64,000 bases of DNA from Sutterella sp. Its GTDB lineage: Bacteria > Pseudomonadota > Gammaproteobacteria > Burkholderiales > Burkholderiaceae_F. Shown here one piece after another: positions 47,543-56,794 of the stretch. The stretch spans positions 1 to 64,000 of the forward strand of contig NZ_JAUNSF010000001.1 in NCBI RefSeq assembly GCF_030539355.1, read 5' to 3'. The notes under the pieces are model-generated. The model was not told where the DNA came from, searched no databases, and saw nothing but the letters and a program-made list of their open reading frames with translations. Position 1 is the first letter of the stretch, and the number at the start of each line of letters is the position of its first letter. Both the position numbers and the translations under genes were made by a program.

Positions 47543-48436
47543 ATGGAATACGGAGCTCCGCCGCTCTTTCGGCAGGGTGTGTCGGCAAAGGCCAAGTTCA
47601 TCTTCTTTCTGATGCTCTCGGTGGCCGCGATTCTCGTCGACGGGCGCTTGAAGGCGCTCGACGGCGTGCGCAGCACGATCGTGAGCTTCACCTCGCCCGT
47701 CGTTGAGGTCATCCACCTGCCCGGCCGCCTCATCAGCGAGGCCGAGGGGTACTTCATCAGCAAGCGGCGCCTGAACGAGGAGGTGACCCGGCTCTCCGAG
47801 GAGAACCAGCTCCTGCAGCTCAAGGCCGCCCGCTACGAGGAGGTGCAGCTCGAGAACGAGTCGCTGCGCAAGCTCCTCTCGACCGTGGGCCAGGACTCCG
47901 AGCGCATCTCCACCGCGGAGGTGATCGGCCGCGTCGCCGATCCCTTCTCGCGCCGCATTCAGTTGAACGTCGGCGACCGCGAGGGCGTGCGCATCGGCAT
48001 GCCCGTCATCGGCCCCTTCGGCGTGCTCGGACAGGTCTCGCGCACCGTGAGCCGCTTGTCCGAGGTCACGCTCATCACCGACCACACGATGCGTCTCTCG
48101 GTCATCAACCGCAGGACCGGGGCGCTCTTCGTCCTCGCCGGCACGGGCGAGAGCGCGCTCTCGGTGCTCTTCGCGCTTCCCGGCGCGGACCTCCGCGAGG
48201 GCGACGAGCTCGTCACCTCGGGCCTCGACCGCGTCTTCCCGAAGCACGTCCTCTGCGCGACCGTGACGAGCGCGACCTATCAGCCGGGCGAACCCTACCT
48301 GCGCGTCGAGGCGCGCGCCGTCGAGGAGATCGACGACATGCTCTTCGCGACCGTCGTCCTCACCGATCCCGACCCCGCGGCCGAGCTCAAGGAGACGCCC
48401 GAGGGCACCCGCTTTGAGAGGAGAAGCCGCAGATGA
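47543..48436 (+). CDS. mreC: Rod-shape-determining protein MreC
   Basis: A 297-aa bitopic membrane protein: short cytoplasmic part, one membrane helix near 17-34, a coiled coil (about 70-115, LNEEVTRLSEENQLLQLKAARYEEVQLENESLRKLL region) and two periplasmic beta domains. It links cytoplasmic MreB to periplasmic PBP2. The coding end overlaps mreD by 4 nt (ATGA). Confidence 0.93.
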   Translation: MEYGAPPLFRQGVSAKAKFIFFLMLSVAAILVDGRLKALDGVRSTIVSFTSPVVEVIHLPGRLISEAEGYFISKRRLNEEVTRLSEENQLLQLKAARYEEVQLENESLRKLLSTVGQDSERISTAEVIGRVADPFSRRIQLNVGDREGVRIGMPVIGPFGVLGQVSRTVSRLSEVTLITDHTMRLSVINRRTGALFVLAGTGESALSVLFALPGADLREGDELVTSGLDRVFPKHVLCATVTSATYQPGEPYLRVEARAVEEIDDMLFATVVLTDPDPAAELKETPEGTRFERRSRR

Positions 48437-48957
48437 TGAAGCCCGACTACAGCGGTCTGCGCGCTGCCGACGACTCCGTGCGCCTCGAGCGCCCCGCGTC
48501 CGCCTCCTGGGTGGTCTTCACCTTCCTCATGGCGATCGTCTTCACGATCGCGGGCTCGCCCTGGCTCTGGATGCCGAACTTCCTCTCGCTCACGATCATC
48601 TACTGGACGCTGAGGCAGCCCGAGAGCGCCGGCATGACCGTCGCCTTCATCTGCGGCATCCTGATGGACGTCATCAACGGCTCCGTGCTCGGGCAGCAGG
48701 CGCTCGCCTTCGTCACGCTCTGCTACTTCACGACCTCGCTCGCGCGGCGGCTCGCGTGGTTCAATCTCATCGGCCAGAGCCTGCACATCCTGCCACTGCT
48801 TCTCTTCTCGCAGATCCTCGTGATGCTCGTTCGCCTCTGGTTCGACGGCCTGTGGCCCGGCTGGGAGTGGTTCCTCTCGAGCGTGACGGGCGCCCTCATC
48901 TGGCCCGTCTGGGCGAAGATCCTCAGGCCGCGCCCCGAGCCGGTCAAGACGCTCTGA
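48433..48957 (+). CDS. mreD: Rod-shape-determining protein MreD
   Basis: A 174-aa integral membrane protein with five or six predicted helices. The FICGILMDVINGSVLGQQAL segment near 72-91 is the MreD hallmark. A second ATG directly follows the first, so the start could be one codon later. It lies between mreC (4-nt overlap) and mrdA (6-nt gap). Confidence 0.92.
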   Translation: MMKPDYSGLRAADDSVRLERPASASWVVFTFLMAIVFTIAGSPWLWMPNFLSLTIIYWTLRQPESAGMTVAFICGILMDVINGSVLGQQALAFVTLCYFTTSLARRLAWFNLIGQSLHILPLLLFSQILVMLVRLWFDGLWPGWEWFLSSVTGALIWPVWAKILRPRPEPVKTL

Positions 48958-48963
48958 CGCGCC

Positions 48964-50904
48964 ATGGCGATCGAATCCCTTGCCTTCAAGGAAGAGGACC
49001 AGGACATCGGGCCCTTCAGGCGCAGACTGATGTTCGCCTGGGGCCTCGTCGTCCTGTGCCTCTCCATTCTGGTGCTGCGCCTCGGCTGGCTGCAGATCAT
49101 CCAGGGGGACCGCTACGTCCAGCGCGCCGAGGCGAACCGCACGGTGACGACCACCAACCGCGGTTCGCGCGGCCTGATCTTCGACCGCAACGGCACCCTT
49201 CTCGCCGCCAACCAGCTCTCCTGGTCGCTCGAGATCACCCTTGACCAGACCGCCGAGCCCCTCGACCAGCTGATCGACCGCCTCTCCGAGGTCGTCACCA
49301 TCACCCCCGCGAACCGCCGCCAGTTCCGGCGCCTGCGCGAGGACCTGAACCGCTACGACGGCATTCCCATCCGCTCGGACCTCACCGAGGAGGAGGTCTC
49401 CGTCTTCCTCGGCCAGCGATGGCGCTTCCGCGGCGTTGACGTGAACCAGCGCGAGCACCGCATCTATCCGCTCGGCGCCCTGGGCAGCCACATCCTCGGC
49501 TACGTGGGCTCGATCTCCCAGGGTGACAAGAAGCGCCTTGAGAAGGAGGGGACGCTCGAGCTCTACACCGGCGAGCGCGAGATCGGCAAGGTGGGCATCG
49601 AGCGCAGCTACGAGCACGTGCTCCACAGCACCCCGGGCCACGAGACGCTCGAGGTGACCGCGGGCGGCCGCTCCGTGCGCACGCTCGACATCGTCGCCCC
49701 GAAGCCCGGCCAGAACCTGCGCCTCACCGTCGACATGAACCTGCAGCGCGTCGCCGAGGCCGCGATGGAAGGCAAGACCGGCGCCGTGATCGCCATCGAG
49801 CCGAAGACGGGCGGCATCCTCGCCTTCGCGTCGCTGCCCACGTACGACCCGAACCTCTTCCCCGGCGGCATCGATCCGGAGAGCTGGAACTATCTGAACA
49901 CCTCGCCCGAGAAGCCGCTCCTCAACCGTGCGATGCGCGGCCTCTACCCGATCGGCTCGACCTACAAGCCCTTCATGGCGCTCGCCGGTCTCGAGACCGG
50001 CGCGGTCACGGCCGACTACATGCTCAACGACACCGGCGTCTTCCAGGTCGGCAACCACCGCTTCCGCGACGTGACGGGCTCGCCGAAGGGCATGCTCAAC
50101 CTGAGGAAGTCGATCGCGATCTCCTCGGACATCTACTACTACTGGCTCGCCACGCAGATCGGCGTCGACGGCATCTACAACTTCATGAAGCAGTGGAAGT
50201 TCGGCCAGAAGACGGGCATCGACCTCGTGGGCGAGCAGACGGGCATCCTTCCGAACCGCGAATGGAAGGAGAAGCGCTACAAGCAGCCCTGGTACGTCGG
50301 CGACACGCCGTCGCTCGGCATCGGGCAGGGCTACAACGCCTTCACGCTGCTGCAGCTCGCGCACGCGACGGCGACGCTCGCCAACCGCGGCGTCATCATG
50401 ACCCCGCATCTCGTCTCGAAGATCGAGGACCCGGTCACGGGCGAGGAGACCGAGGTGAATCCCGAGCCCGCGGGAAAGATACCGCTCAAGGACCGCAACA
50501 TTGACGTGGTGATCGCCGGCATGACCGACGTCACCCGCATCGGCACGGCCCGCTCGGTCTTCAGGGGCACGCCCTACAGCGTCGCTGGCAAGACCGGCAC
50601 CGCACAGGTCGTGAGCATTGCGCAGGACGCGAAGTACGACGCGAAGAAGCTGCGCCGCGAACTGCACGACCATGCACTCTTCATCGCCTTCGCGCCGTCG
50701 CGCAACCCGAGGATCGCCGTGGCGATCCTCGTCGAGAACGGCGGCTTCGGCGCGAGCGCCGCCGCCCCGGTCGCCCGCGAGATGATGGACTACTGGCTCA
50801 CGGGCGAGAACCGGCTCGAGCTCCCGCCCCCGAAGGGCGTCCCGCTCATTGACATGAAGGCCCAGCGCCAGCGCGCCGGACGCTCCGGAGGAAACGAGAG
50901 ATGA
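48964..50904 (+). CDS. mrdA: Penicillin-binding protein 2 (elongasome transpeptidase)
   Basis: A 646-aa class B PBP with one N-terminal membrane helix (about 23-45), a pedestal domain beginning NRGSRGLIFDRNGTLLAANQ, and a transpeptidase domain with SxxK GSTYKP (about 337), a second motif SSD (ISSDIYYYW, about 382) and KTG (AGKTGTAQV, about 540). It cross-links peptidoglycan for rod growth with RodA. Its stop overlaps the rodA start (ATGA). The C-terminus is a basic Gln/Arg/Gly tail. Confidence 0.96.
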   Translation: MAIESLAFKEEDQDIGPFRRRLMFAWGLVVLCLSILVLRLGWLQIIQGDRYVQRAEANRTVTTTNRGSRGLIFDRNGTLLAANQLSWSLEITLDQTAEPLDQLIDRLSEVVTITPANRRQFRRLREDLNRYDGIPIRSDLTEEEVSVFLGQRWRFRGVDVNQREHRIYPLGALGSHILGYVGSISQGDKKRLEKEGTLELYTGEREIGKVGIERSYEHVLHSTPGHETLEVTAGGRSVRTLDIVAPKPGQNLRLTVDMNLQRVAEAAMEGKTGAVIAIEPKTGGILAFASLPTYDPNLFPGGIDPESWNYLNTSPEKPLLNRAMRGLYPIGSTYKPFMALAGLETGAVTADYMLNDTGVFQVGNHRFRDVTGSPKGMLNLRKSIAISSDIYYYWLATQIGVDGIYNFMKQWKFGQKTGIDLVGEQTGILPNREWKEKRYKQPWYVGDTPSLGIGQGYNAFTLLQLAHATATLANRGVIMTPHLVSKIEDPVTGEETEVNPEPAGKIPLKDRNIDVVIAGMTDVTRIGTARSVFRGTPYSVAGKTGTAQVVSIAQDAKYDAKKLRRELHDHALFIAFAPSRNPRIAVAILVENGGFGASAAAPVAREMMDYWLTGENRLELPPPKGVPLIDMKAQRQRAGRSGGNER

Positions 50905-52013
50905 AAAACGAAGTCGTGCGCATCTCGTCGCTCTCCGCGCGCTGGCTCCTCGCGCGCGTGCTGCGCTTTGACCTGCTCCTTCTCGCGATCGTGATGTGCC
51001 TCGTCACCGTGGGCTTCATCACGCTCTTCTCGGCGGGCCACTCCTTCCCGTGGCGCATCGAGGACCAGCTGAGGAACATCATCATCGCCTCGGTCGCGAT
51101 GTTCGTCGTGTCGCTCGTCCCCGTGAAATGGTTCGAGCGCATATCGCTCCCATGCTTCATTCTCGGCTGCGTGCTCCTTGCCGCGACGGCCGTGGCGGGC
51201 GTCACCGTGAAGGGAGCCACCCGCTGGCTCAACATCGGCGTGCGCATCCAGCCCTCGGAGATCATGAAGCTCGCCGTGCCGATGATGCTCGCCTGGTACT
51301 ACTGGAAGCGAAGCGAGTCGCTGCGCTGGTGGGACCACTTCGCCGCGCTCGGCCTGCTGCTCATCCCGGTGGCCTTCATCCTGAAGCAGCCCGACCTCGG
51401 CACCGCGATCCTCGTCTCGATCGCCGGGCTCTCGGTGATCTTCTTCGCCGGCGTGAGCATCCGCATCGTGCTCGGCTGCCTCGCGGCCCTCATCCTCGCG
51501 CTCCCGTTCCTCTGGACGCTCCTGCATGACTACCAGCGCGAGCGCGTGATGACGCTCTTGGACCCGACGCTAGACCCGCTCGGGCAGGGCTTCCACATCC
51601 TGCAGGCCCTCATCGCCATCGGCTCGGGCGGCTTCAAGGGCAAGGGCTGGATGGAGGGCACGCAGGCGCACCTCGACTTCATCCCGGAGCGCACGAGCGA
51701 CTTCATCTTCGCCGTCTTCGGCGAGGAGTTCGGCTTCGTGGGCGCGACGCTGCTTCTCGCGGCGTACCTCGCGCTCATCTCGCGCAGCTTCATCATCGCG
51801 GCCTACGCGCCCACGCGCTATTCCAGGCTCCTCGCCTCGGCGATCGGCGTTATCTTCTTCACGTACACCTTCGTCAACATCGGCATGGTGAGCGGCATCC
51901 TGCCCGTGGTCGGCGTCCCTCTGCCCTTCATGAGCTACGGCGGCACGGCGCTTCTGATCCTCGGCGTCTGCACGGGAATCCTGCTCGCCATCTCGGCCGA
52001 GTCGAAGGACTGA
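50901..52013 (+). CDS. rodA: Peptidoglycan glycosyltransferase RodA (SEDS family)
   Basis: A 370-aa, ten-helix SEDS protein that polymerises lipid II together with PBP2. Hallmarks are VKGATRWLNIGVRIQPSEIMKL-type loop (about 95-116, carrying the conserved W and QPSE), KQPDLGTAI with the catalytic-loop Asp near 163, and the C-terminal GVPLPFMSYGGTAL. The ATG overlaps the mrdA stop by four bases. Confidence 0.96.
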   Translation: MKNEVVRISSLSARWLLARVLRFDLLLLAIVMCLVTVGFITLFSAGHSFPWRIEDQLRNIIIASVAMFVVSLVPVKWFERISLPCFILGCVLLAATAVAGVTVKGATRWLNIGVRIQPSEIMKLAVPMMLAWYYWKRSESLRWWDHFAALGLLLIPVAFILKQPDLGTAILVSIAGLSVIFFAGVSIRIVLGCLAALILALPFLWTLLHDYQRERVMTLLDPTLDPLGQGFHILQALIAIGSGGFKGKGWMEGTQAHLDFIPERTSDFIFAVFGEEFGFVGATLLLAAYLALISRSFIIAAYAPTRYSRLLASAIGVIFFTYTFVNIGMVSGILPVVGVPLPFMSYGGTALLILGVCTGILLAISAESKD

Positions 52014-52045
52014 ATCCTGTTCACCTTCCTCCGGGAGCACCACTC

Positions 52046-52999
52046 ATGACCGCCGGACGCTCGTTCGCGCTCGGTGCGGCCACGGCCGCCCTGCTTCTCC
52101 TCACCGCATGCAGCTCGAACTCCCCCTACTTCGAGAACGACGGGCCGCCGACCTTCTTCACCGGCTCCGGGGCGGAGAACGCGAGCCCGCGCGTCGAGCC
52201 TTTCAAAAAGGCGTCGCTGCGCCCCTACAAGGTGCTCGGCAAGTGGTACACGCCGGTCACCTCCGACACGGCGATGCGGCAGACGGGCACGGGCTCCTGG
52301 TACGGCAAGCAGTTCCACGGCAAGAAGACCAGCACGGGCGAGACCTACGACATGTACGAGCCGACGGCCGCGCATCCGACGATGCCGCTGCCGTCCTACG
52401 CCCGGGTGACGAACCTCGAGAACGGCCGCTCGATCATCGTGCGCGTCAACGACCGCGGCCCCTTCCTGCAGAACCGCGTGATCGACCTCTCCTACGCCGC
52501 CGCGAAGACCCTCGACTACTCGAGCAAGGGCACCGCGCGCGTGGAGGTGCGGCGCCTCACCTGGAGCGAGATCCGCTCGGGCTCGTGGAAAGAGGGCGCC
52601 GCCCCGGCGCCGGCCCCGGCACCCGCGCCTGCCCCCGCTCCCGCCGCAGCTCCGGCTGCGGTCACCGCACCTGTCTCGACGCCCGTCCAGACCGCGGCCG
52701 CGGATCCCGACTACCCGGTCGATCCCGTCGAGGCGATCGTCGCCTCGAGCATGCCGCAGAGCGGCTGGGGCGTGCAGATCGGCTCCTTCTCGCAGGCCGG
52801 GAACGCCCAGGCCTTCGCGGCCCATGCCGAGGCCGTGCTCGCCGCCGACGAGGGCGGCGCGAGGAACGTGCGCATCGTCGAGGACGGCACGCTCTGGCGC
52901 GTCATCGTGGGCGGAGGTCTCACGCACGACGCCGCGGCCATCGAGGCGAAGTCCGTGGGCTCGAGGCTCGGCGTGAGCGCCTTCAGCATCGAGCGGTGA
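52046..52999 (+). CDS. rlpA: RlpA-like septal lytic lipoprotein with DPBB and SPOR domains
   Basis: A 317-aa lipoprotein. Lipobox LLTAC gives acylated Cys near 22; position 2 of the mature protein is Ser, so outer-membrane sorting is likely. A double-psi beta barrel (about 85-175) has GTGSWYGKQFHGKKTSTGE and RVNDRGPF. A linker of about 30 Ala/Pro residues follows, then a C-terminal SPOR domain (about 245-317, GWGVQIGSFSQAGNAQAF). RlpA cleaves denuded glycan strands at the septum. Last gene of the mre operon. GGGAG precedes the ATG. Confidence 0.93.
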   Translation: MTAGRSFALGAATAALLLLTACSSNSPYFENDGPPTFFTGSGAENASPRVEPFKKASLRPYKVLGKWYTPVTSDTAMRQTGTGSWYGKQFHGKKTSTGETYDMYEPTAAHPTMPLPSYARVTNLENGRSIIVRVNDRGPFLQNRVIDLSYAAAKTLDYSSKGTARVEVRRLTWSEIRSGSWKEGAAPAPAPAPAPAPAPAAAPAAVTAPVSTPVQTAAADPDYPVDPVEAIVASSMPQSGWGVQIGSFSQAGNAQAFAAHAEAVLAADEGGARNVRIVEDGTLWRVIVGGGLTHDAAAIEAKSVGSRLGVSAFSIER

Positions 53000-53031
53000 G
53001 GATTACCATTCGGGACAACGAATTTTTGAAG

Positions 53032-53069
53032 AGAAAGCCGGCGGGCCCCCGGGGGCCGGCCGCCTTTCT
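53032..53069 (+). terminator. Very GC-rich hairpin after rlpA
   Basis: AGAAAG, CGGC and GGCCCCC arms pair with GGGGGCC, GCCG and CTTTCT. No T-run follows, so its efficiency is uncertain. Confidence 0.55.
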
Positions 53070-53094
53070 GATGAACTTTGACTGAGGTAGACAA

Positions 53095-54504
53095 ATGACG
53101 ACTGCAACGGAATTCATCCGCGACGCCTGGAAGGGCGAGACCCTCGAGGCGCTCAAGGAATTCATCCGCATCCCCTCGAAGAGCCAGTCCTTCGACAGCA
53201 ACTGGGAGGCGAACGGCTACCTCCGCGCCGCACTCGAGCAGGCCGCCGCCTGGGGCGCGAAGCGCTTCCCCGCGGGCACCTTCGACATCATCAGCAAGCC
53301 CGGCATCGCCCCGGCGCTCTTCATTGACCTCCCCGCGACGGGCGGCCACGACGGCCGTCCCTTCTTCCTCTACGGCCACCTCGACAAGCAGCCCGAGACC
53401 GAGGGCTGGCGCGAGGGCTTCGGCCCCTGGACGCCGGTGGTCGAGGGCGACCGCCTCTACGGCCGCGGCGCCGCCGACGACGGCTACAGCTTCTACGCGG
53501 GCCTCACCGCCGTGCAGGCGCTCGAAGCGGAGGGCACGCCGCATCCGCGCATCGTCGGTCTCTTCGAGACGGCCGAGGAGTCGGGCTCCGTGGGCCTCGT
53601 CGAGTACCTCGAGGACATCACCGCGCGCGCGGGCAATCCCTGCGTCCTCGCCATCCTTGACCTTGGCCTCTGCGACTACGACCGCCTCTGGCTCACGCGG
53701 AGCCTCCGCGGCGTCGGCGGCTTCAAGCTCAAGGTCGAGGTGCTCGAGCAGCCCGTCCACTCGGGCACCGCGAGCGGCAAGGTGCCGAGCTCGTTCGCCG
53801 TGATGCGCCAGCTCCTTGACCGCCTCGAGGACCCGGCCACGGGCCGCGTGAAGATCCCCGAGTTCCATGTGGAGATTCCCGAGGGCATCCTCGAGGAGAT
53901 CCGCAGCTGCGCGAAGATCCTGGGCGAAAAAGTCCTCGACTTCCCCTGGGCGGGCTCGACCGAGCCGCGCTCGAGCGACCCCGCGACCGCGATCCGCATG
54001 AACACCTGGGAGCCGACGCTCTCGATCCTCGGCGCCGACGGCCTTCCCCCCACGAGCTCGGCGAGCGGCCTGATCCGCGCGAGCACCACGCTCGCCCTCT
54101 CCTTCCGCATCCCGGCGGGCGCCGACCCGAAGGCCGCGCTTGCGGCCGCCGAGCGCGCCGTGACGGAGAACGTCCCCTCGAAGGCCCGCGTCACGGTCTT
54201 CGACAGCTTCGCCGAACCGGGCTTCGTCGCCCCCGACCTCGCCCCGTGGCTGCTCAAGGCCGCCGACGAGGCGAGCCGCGAGTTCTGGGGCAACGGCCTT
54301 GAGTTCTGCTTCGAGGGCGCGACCATCGGCACGATGAAGAACTTCGCGGCCTGCTTCCCCGAGGCGAGCTTCTTCAACGCGGGTCTGCTCGGCGCGAAGG
54401 AAAGCGCCCATGCGCCGAACGAGTCGCTCCTGCTGCCTTATGTCGAGCGCCTTACCGCGACGCTCGCCCGCGTGATCGCGGCCGTTCCGCACGCCGGGAA
54501 GTGA
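53095..54504 (+). CDS. M20-family metallopeptidase (dipeptidase-like)
   Basis: A 469-aa zinc peptidase of family M20. Ligands and catalytic residues are visible: FLYGHLDKQPE (H95, D97), GRGAADDG (D128), ETAEESGS (E161, E162), LDLGLCD and a late HAPNE. A lid domain is inserted at about 215-370. Substrates may be dipeptides or other short peptides; the exact member cannot be told. GAGGT lies before the ATG. It is separated from rlpA by a hairpin and followed closely by a small gene. Confidence 0.87.
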   Translation: MTTATEFIRDAWKGETLEALKEFIRIPSKSQSFDSNWEANGYLRAALEQAAAWGAKRFPAGTFDIISKPGIAPALFIDLPATGGHDGRPFFLYGHLDKQPETEGWREGFGPWTPVVEGDRLYGRGAADDGYSFYAGLTAVQALEAEGTPHPRIVGLFETAEESGSVGLVEYLEDITARAGNPCVLAILDLGLCDYDRLWLTRSLRGVGGFKLKVEVLEQPVHSGTASGKVPSSFAVMRQLLDRLEDPATGRVKIPEFHVEIPEGILEEIRSCAKILGEKVLDFPWAGSTEPRSSDPATAIRMNTWEPTLSILGADGLPPTSSASGLIRASTTLALSFRIPAGADPKAALAAAERAVTENVPSKARVTVFDSFAEPGFVAPDLAPWLLKAADEASREFWGNGLEFCFEGATIGTMKNFAACFPEASFFNAGLLGAKESAHAPNESLLLPYVERLTATLARVIAAVPHAGK

Positions 54505-54511
54505 GTCAGTC

Positions 54512-54727
54512 ATGCGCCGCGACTGCGTCACGCAGGTGATCGTCCGCTGGGCGGACGGCGAGGAGGACAACTTCGCCACGCCCTTCGAGGCCGAGAGCTT
54601 CATCAATTACTCGCTCGACGAGCTCGGCGTCCCCGTCGCCGCCTGGCTCGAGGACATGAAGGGCGTGAAGAAATGGGACTACCAGATCGTCGAGGACGAG
54701 GAAGGCGTGCTGCGCCTCGTCGACTGA
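54512..54727 (+). CDS. Small protein of unknown function (71 aa)
   Basis: A 71-residue, acidic, soluble protein (MRRDCVTQVIVRWADGEED start). I recognise no family. It begins with basic residues and a beta-strand-like TQVIVRW, then an acidic Asp/Glu-rich body. The start is 7 bases after the M20 peptidase stop, with GGGAAG inside that gene's end, and the HIT gene follows 26 bases later with a strong ribosome binding site. Position and codon use match neighbours, so it is probably a real gene. Confidence 0.6.
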   Translation: MRRDCVTQVIVRWADGEEDNFATPFEAESFINYSLDELGVPVAAWLEDMKGVKKWDYQIVEDEEGVLRLVD

Positions 54728-54753
54728 CGATTCGATGAAAGGAGATTCAAAAA

Positions 54754-55194
54754 ATGACTCAGAACTGCCCGCTCTGCGCGGAGAAGCCCGAGGGTGAATT
54801 CTGGCGGGGCCGCCGTTTCTACGCGATCGACGCGGGAAGCGACGACTTCCCGGCGTTCATCCGCATCGTCGACCGGGAGCACAGCCCCGAGATGACCGCC
54901 CTCACGGCGCAGAAGCGCGCCGAGCTGCGCGCGCTCCTCGACGCCGCCGAGGAGGAGATGATCGCCGCGCTCCATCCCGACAAGATGAACTGGGCGCAGT
55001 TCGGCAACATGGTGCCGCACGTGCACTGGCATCTGATCGCCCGCTGGCGCGATGACGGGTTCTTCCCGGAGTGCCCCTGGGGACCGCGCCAGCGCACGGT
55101 CGCGCCTGAGATCACGGCTGAGCGCCGTGCGCTCGCGAAGGCCCTGCTGCCGAAGCTCGCGGCCCGCCTCTCCGAGGTCGAGTCCGCCTTCTGA
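54754..55194 (+). CDS. HIT-family nucleotide hydrolase/transferase
   Basis: A 146-aa HIT protein with CPLC near the N-terminus and the HIT triad HVHWH (H89, H91, H93; H91 the nucleophile). The family hydrolyses or transfers nucleotidyl groups from dinucleotides such as Ap4A or AMP-lysine; the true substrate is not known here. AAGGAGA precedes the ATG at good spacing. Convergent with the SPOR gene (2-bp gap). Confidence 0.88.
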   Translation: MTQNCPLCAEKPEGEFWRGRRFYAIDAGSDDFPAFIRIVDREHSPEMTALTAQKRAELRALLDAAEEEMIAALHPDKMNWAQFGNMVPHVHWHLIARWRDDGFFPECPWGPRQRTVAPEITAERRALAKALLPKLAARLSEVESAF

Positions 55195-55196
55195 GA

Positions 55197-55916
55197 TCAG
55201 TCGGGGCAGGAGGCGAGGTTCTCCTCGCCGAGCACCTTGCGGATGCGGTCGTTCTCGTCCCGCGTGAGGTTCGGGAAGACGAGCTTCACGAAGCCCTCGC
55301 GCCCGCCGCGCTCCTCGACGACCACGTTGGAGAGCGACCAGGCGCGGGCCGCCTCGCGGGCCCAGCGCTGCGCGAGCGAGCGGATCCCGGTCTGCGCGAT
55401 CCTGACGGCGTAATGGCCGCCGTCGAGCTCCATCACCTCGCCATTCTGAAGTCCGGCCGCCGTGAGCGTCTCAAGCGCCTCGGCGGCCTTCTTCTTCGTG
55501 CTGTATGGGCCCGCATAGACGATGCGCTGCGCGATGTCCGCGTGCTCCATGATCATGCGGTCAAGGACGCCGGTCTTCTCGAGCTTGCGGCGCAGCTTCG
55601 GCAGCCCCTTGCGCTCGACCGGGCCGTAGCGCAGGCAGACGGCCTCTGCCACGGGCACCGTGGAGAGCACGGGCTCGACGAAGACGGGGGGCGGAAGCTT
55701 CTCCTCCGCCTTCACGGGCTCGGCCGCGGGCGGCGCCACGGGCTCCTCCTCGGCCTTGCGCACCACGGGGAGCGCCTTCGGCACCGTCACTGCATCAAGC
55801 GTCACCCCCGCCCCCTGCTCAGGAACGGTGCGGAGAGTCTCCTCGTCGCTCTTCATGTAGAGGAGGGCGGTGAACGCTGTGGCGACGAGGGCGAGAAGGA
55901 TGACGAAGTATTTCAT
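55197..55916 (-). CDS. SPOR-domain-like membrane protein downstream of coaX
   Basis: A 239-aa protein with an N-terminal membrane helix (3-20), a Pro/Glu-rich linker (about 40-85) and a C-terminal half with RIVYAGPYSTKKKAAEALETLTAAGLQNGEVMELDGGHYAVRIAQ, close in shape to a SPOR peptidoglycan-binding domain. The birA-coaX-SPOR gene order supports it. Role in the cell envelope is inferred. Confidence 0.65.
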   Translation of the reverse strand: MKYFVILLALVATAFTALLYMKSDEETLRTVPEQGAGVTLDAVTVPKALPVVRKAEEEPVAPPAAEPVKAEEKLPPPVFVEPVLSTVPVAEAVCLRYGPVERKGLPKLRRKLEKTGVLDRMIMEHADIAQRIVYAGPYSTKKKAAEALETLTAAGLQNGEVMELDGGHYAVRIAQTGIRSLAQRWAREAARAWSLSNVVVEERGGREGFVKLVFPNLTRDENDRIRKVLGEENLASCPD

Positions 55917-55951
55917 TTAAAGCTTTCTGAGGGAAAAAGCCGGGAGGGTTT

Positions 55952-56773
55952 TTACAGGCTGAAGACCCCGGTCACGGGCTTCCTGATCGGCTTGTGCCTC
56001 GCCATTGCGGCGAGTCCGAGCAGAACAAGATTGTGCCTCAGTGTCACCTCCGGGAGCATTTTGCGCAAGCGCGGCTCGGCAAATTTCGCAGCTCCCCCCG
56101 CGAGCACGACGCGCACGCGGTTCGTGCTCCCGCGCGACTCCTCGTAGGCGACGAGCTCGTCGTAGGCGATGCGCACGAGGCCGGTCTGGCTGTCGAGGAT
56201 GCCCGTGCCGATGGCGTTGCGCGTGTTGGTCGGGAAGGGGTTCCAGTCACCCACGTCGCCCGAGAGCGCCGTGATGCCGTCCGAGAGCGAGCTCTGCATC
56301 ATGGAGGGCCCGGGCGCGATGCGGCCGCCGAGGAACACGTACTTCCCCGGGGCCTCGCAGAAGACCGCGTCCACGGTCGTGGCCGTTCCCATCTGCACCA
56401 CGAGCACCGATTCGCCGGGCTCGGCCGTGTCAATCGCGCCGAGCGCCGCGCACCAGCGGTCGGCGCCGAGCTGCGTGGGCTCGTCGTAGCGGCTCCTCAG
56501 CACCAGGTCCTCGCTCTCGAAGGCCGCCTGGGAGCGCACCCACTGCCAGGCGATGCCGTGCTCGTTGAAGAACTTCGTCGCCGAGAAGGCGAGCTCGGGC
56601 GCGGCCACCGTGCAGCCGAGCACGCGGTCCGGCGCGAGCTTGAGCCAGTCCGCGTAGAGCTTGCTCTTGAATCCCGTCCGGCCGCGGTGGATCACCATCG
56701 TCGGCTCGAGCTCCTCGTCGAGCGGCGCCCACTTCAGGGCCGTGTTGCCAAGATCTATCAGGAGTGTCTTCAC
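55952..56773 (-). CDS. coaX: Type III pantothenate kinase
   Basis: A 273-aa ASKHA-fold kinase making 4'-phosphopantothenate, the first step of CoA synthesis. DLGNTALKW (7-15) is phosphate motif 1, QLGADRW (about 101-107) the pantothenate site, and VQMGTATTVDAV (about 125) motif 2, where the usual Asp of DAGT is Gln. It lies 21 bases after birA; together they link CoA and biotin-protein ligase genes, a common betaproteobacterial pair. Confidence 0.9.
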   Translation of the reverse strand: MKTLLIDLGNTALKWAPLDEELEPTMVIHRGRTGFKSKLYADWLKLAPDRVLGCTVAAPELAFSATKFFNEHGIAWQWVRSQAAFESEDLVLRSRYDEPTQLGADRWCAALGAIDTAEPGESVLVVQMGTATTVDAVFCEAPGKYVFLGGRIAPGPSMMQSSLSDGITALSGDVGDWNPFPTNTRNAIGTGILDSQTGLVRIAYDELVAYEESRGSTNRVRVVLAGGAAKFAEPRLRKMLPEVTLRHNLVLLGLAAMARHKPIRKPVTGVFSL

Positions 56774-56794
56774 TTCCCTCTTCTCCCCCGGTGT

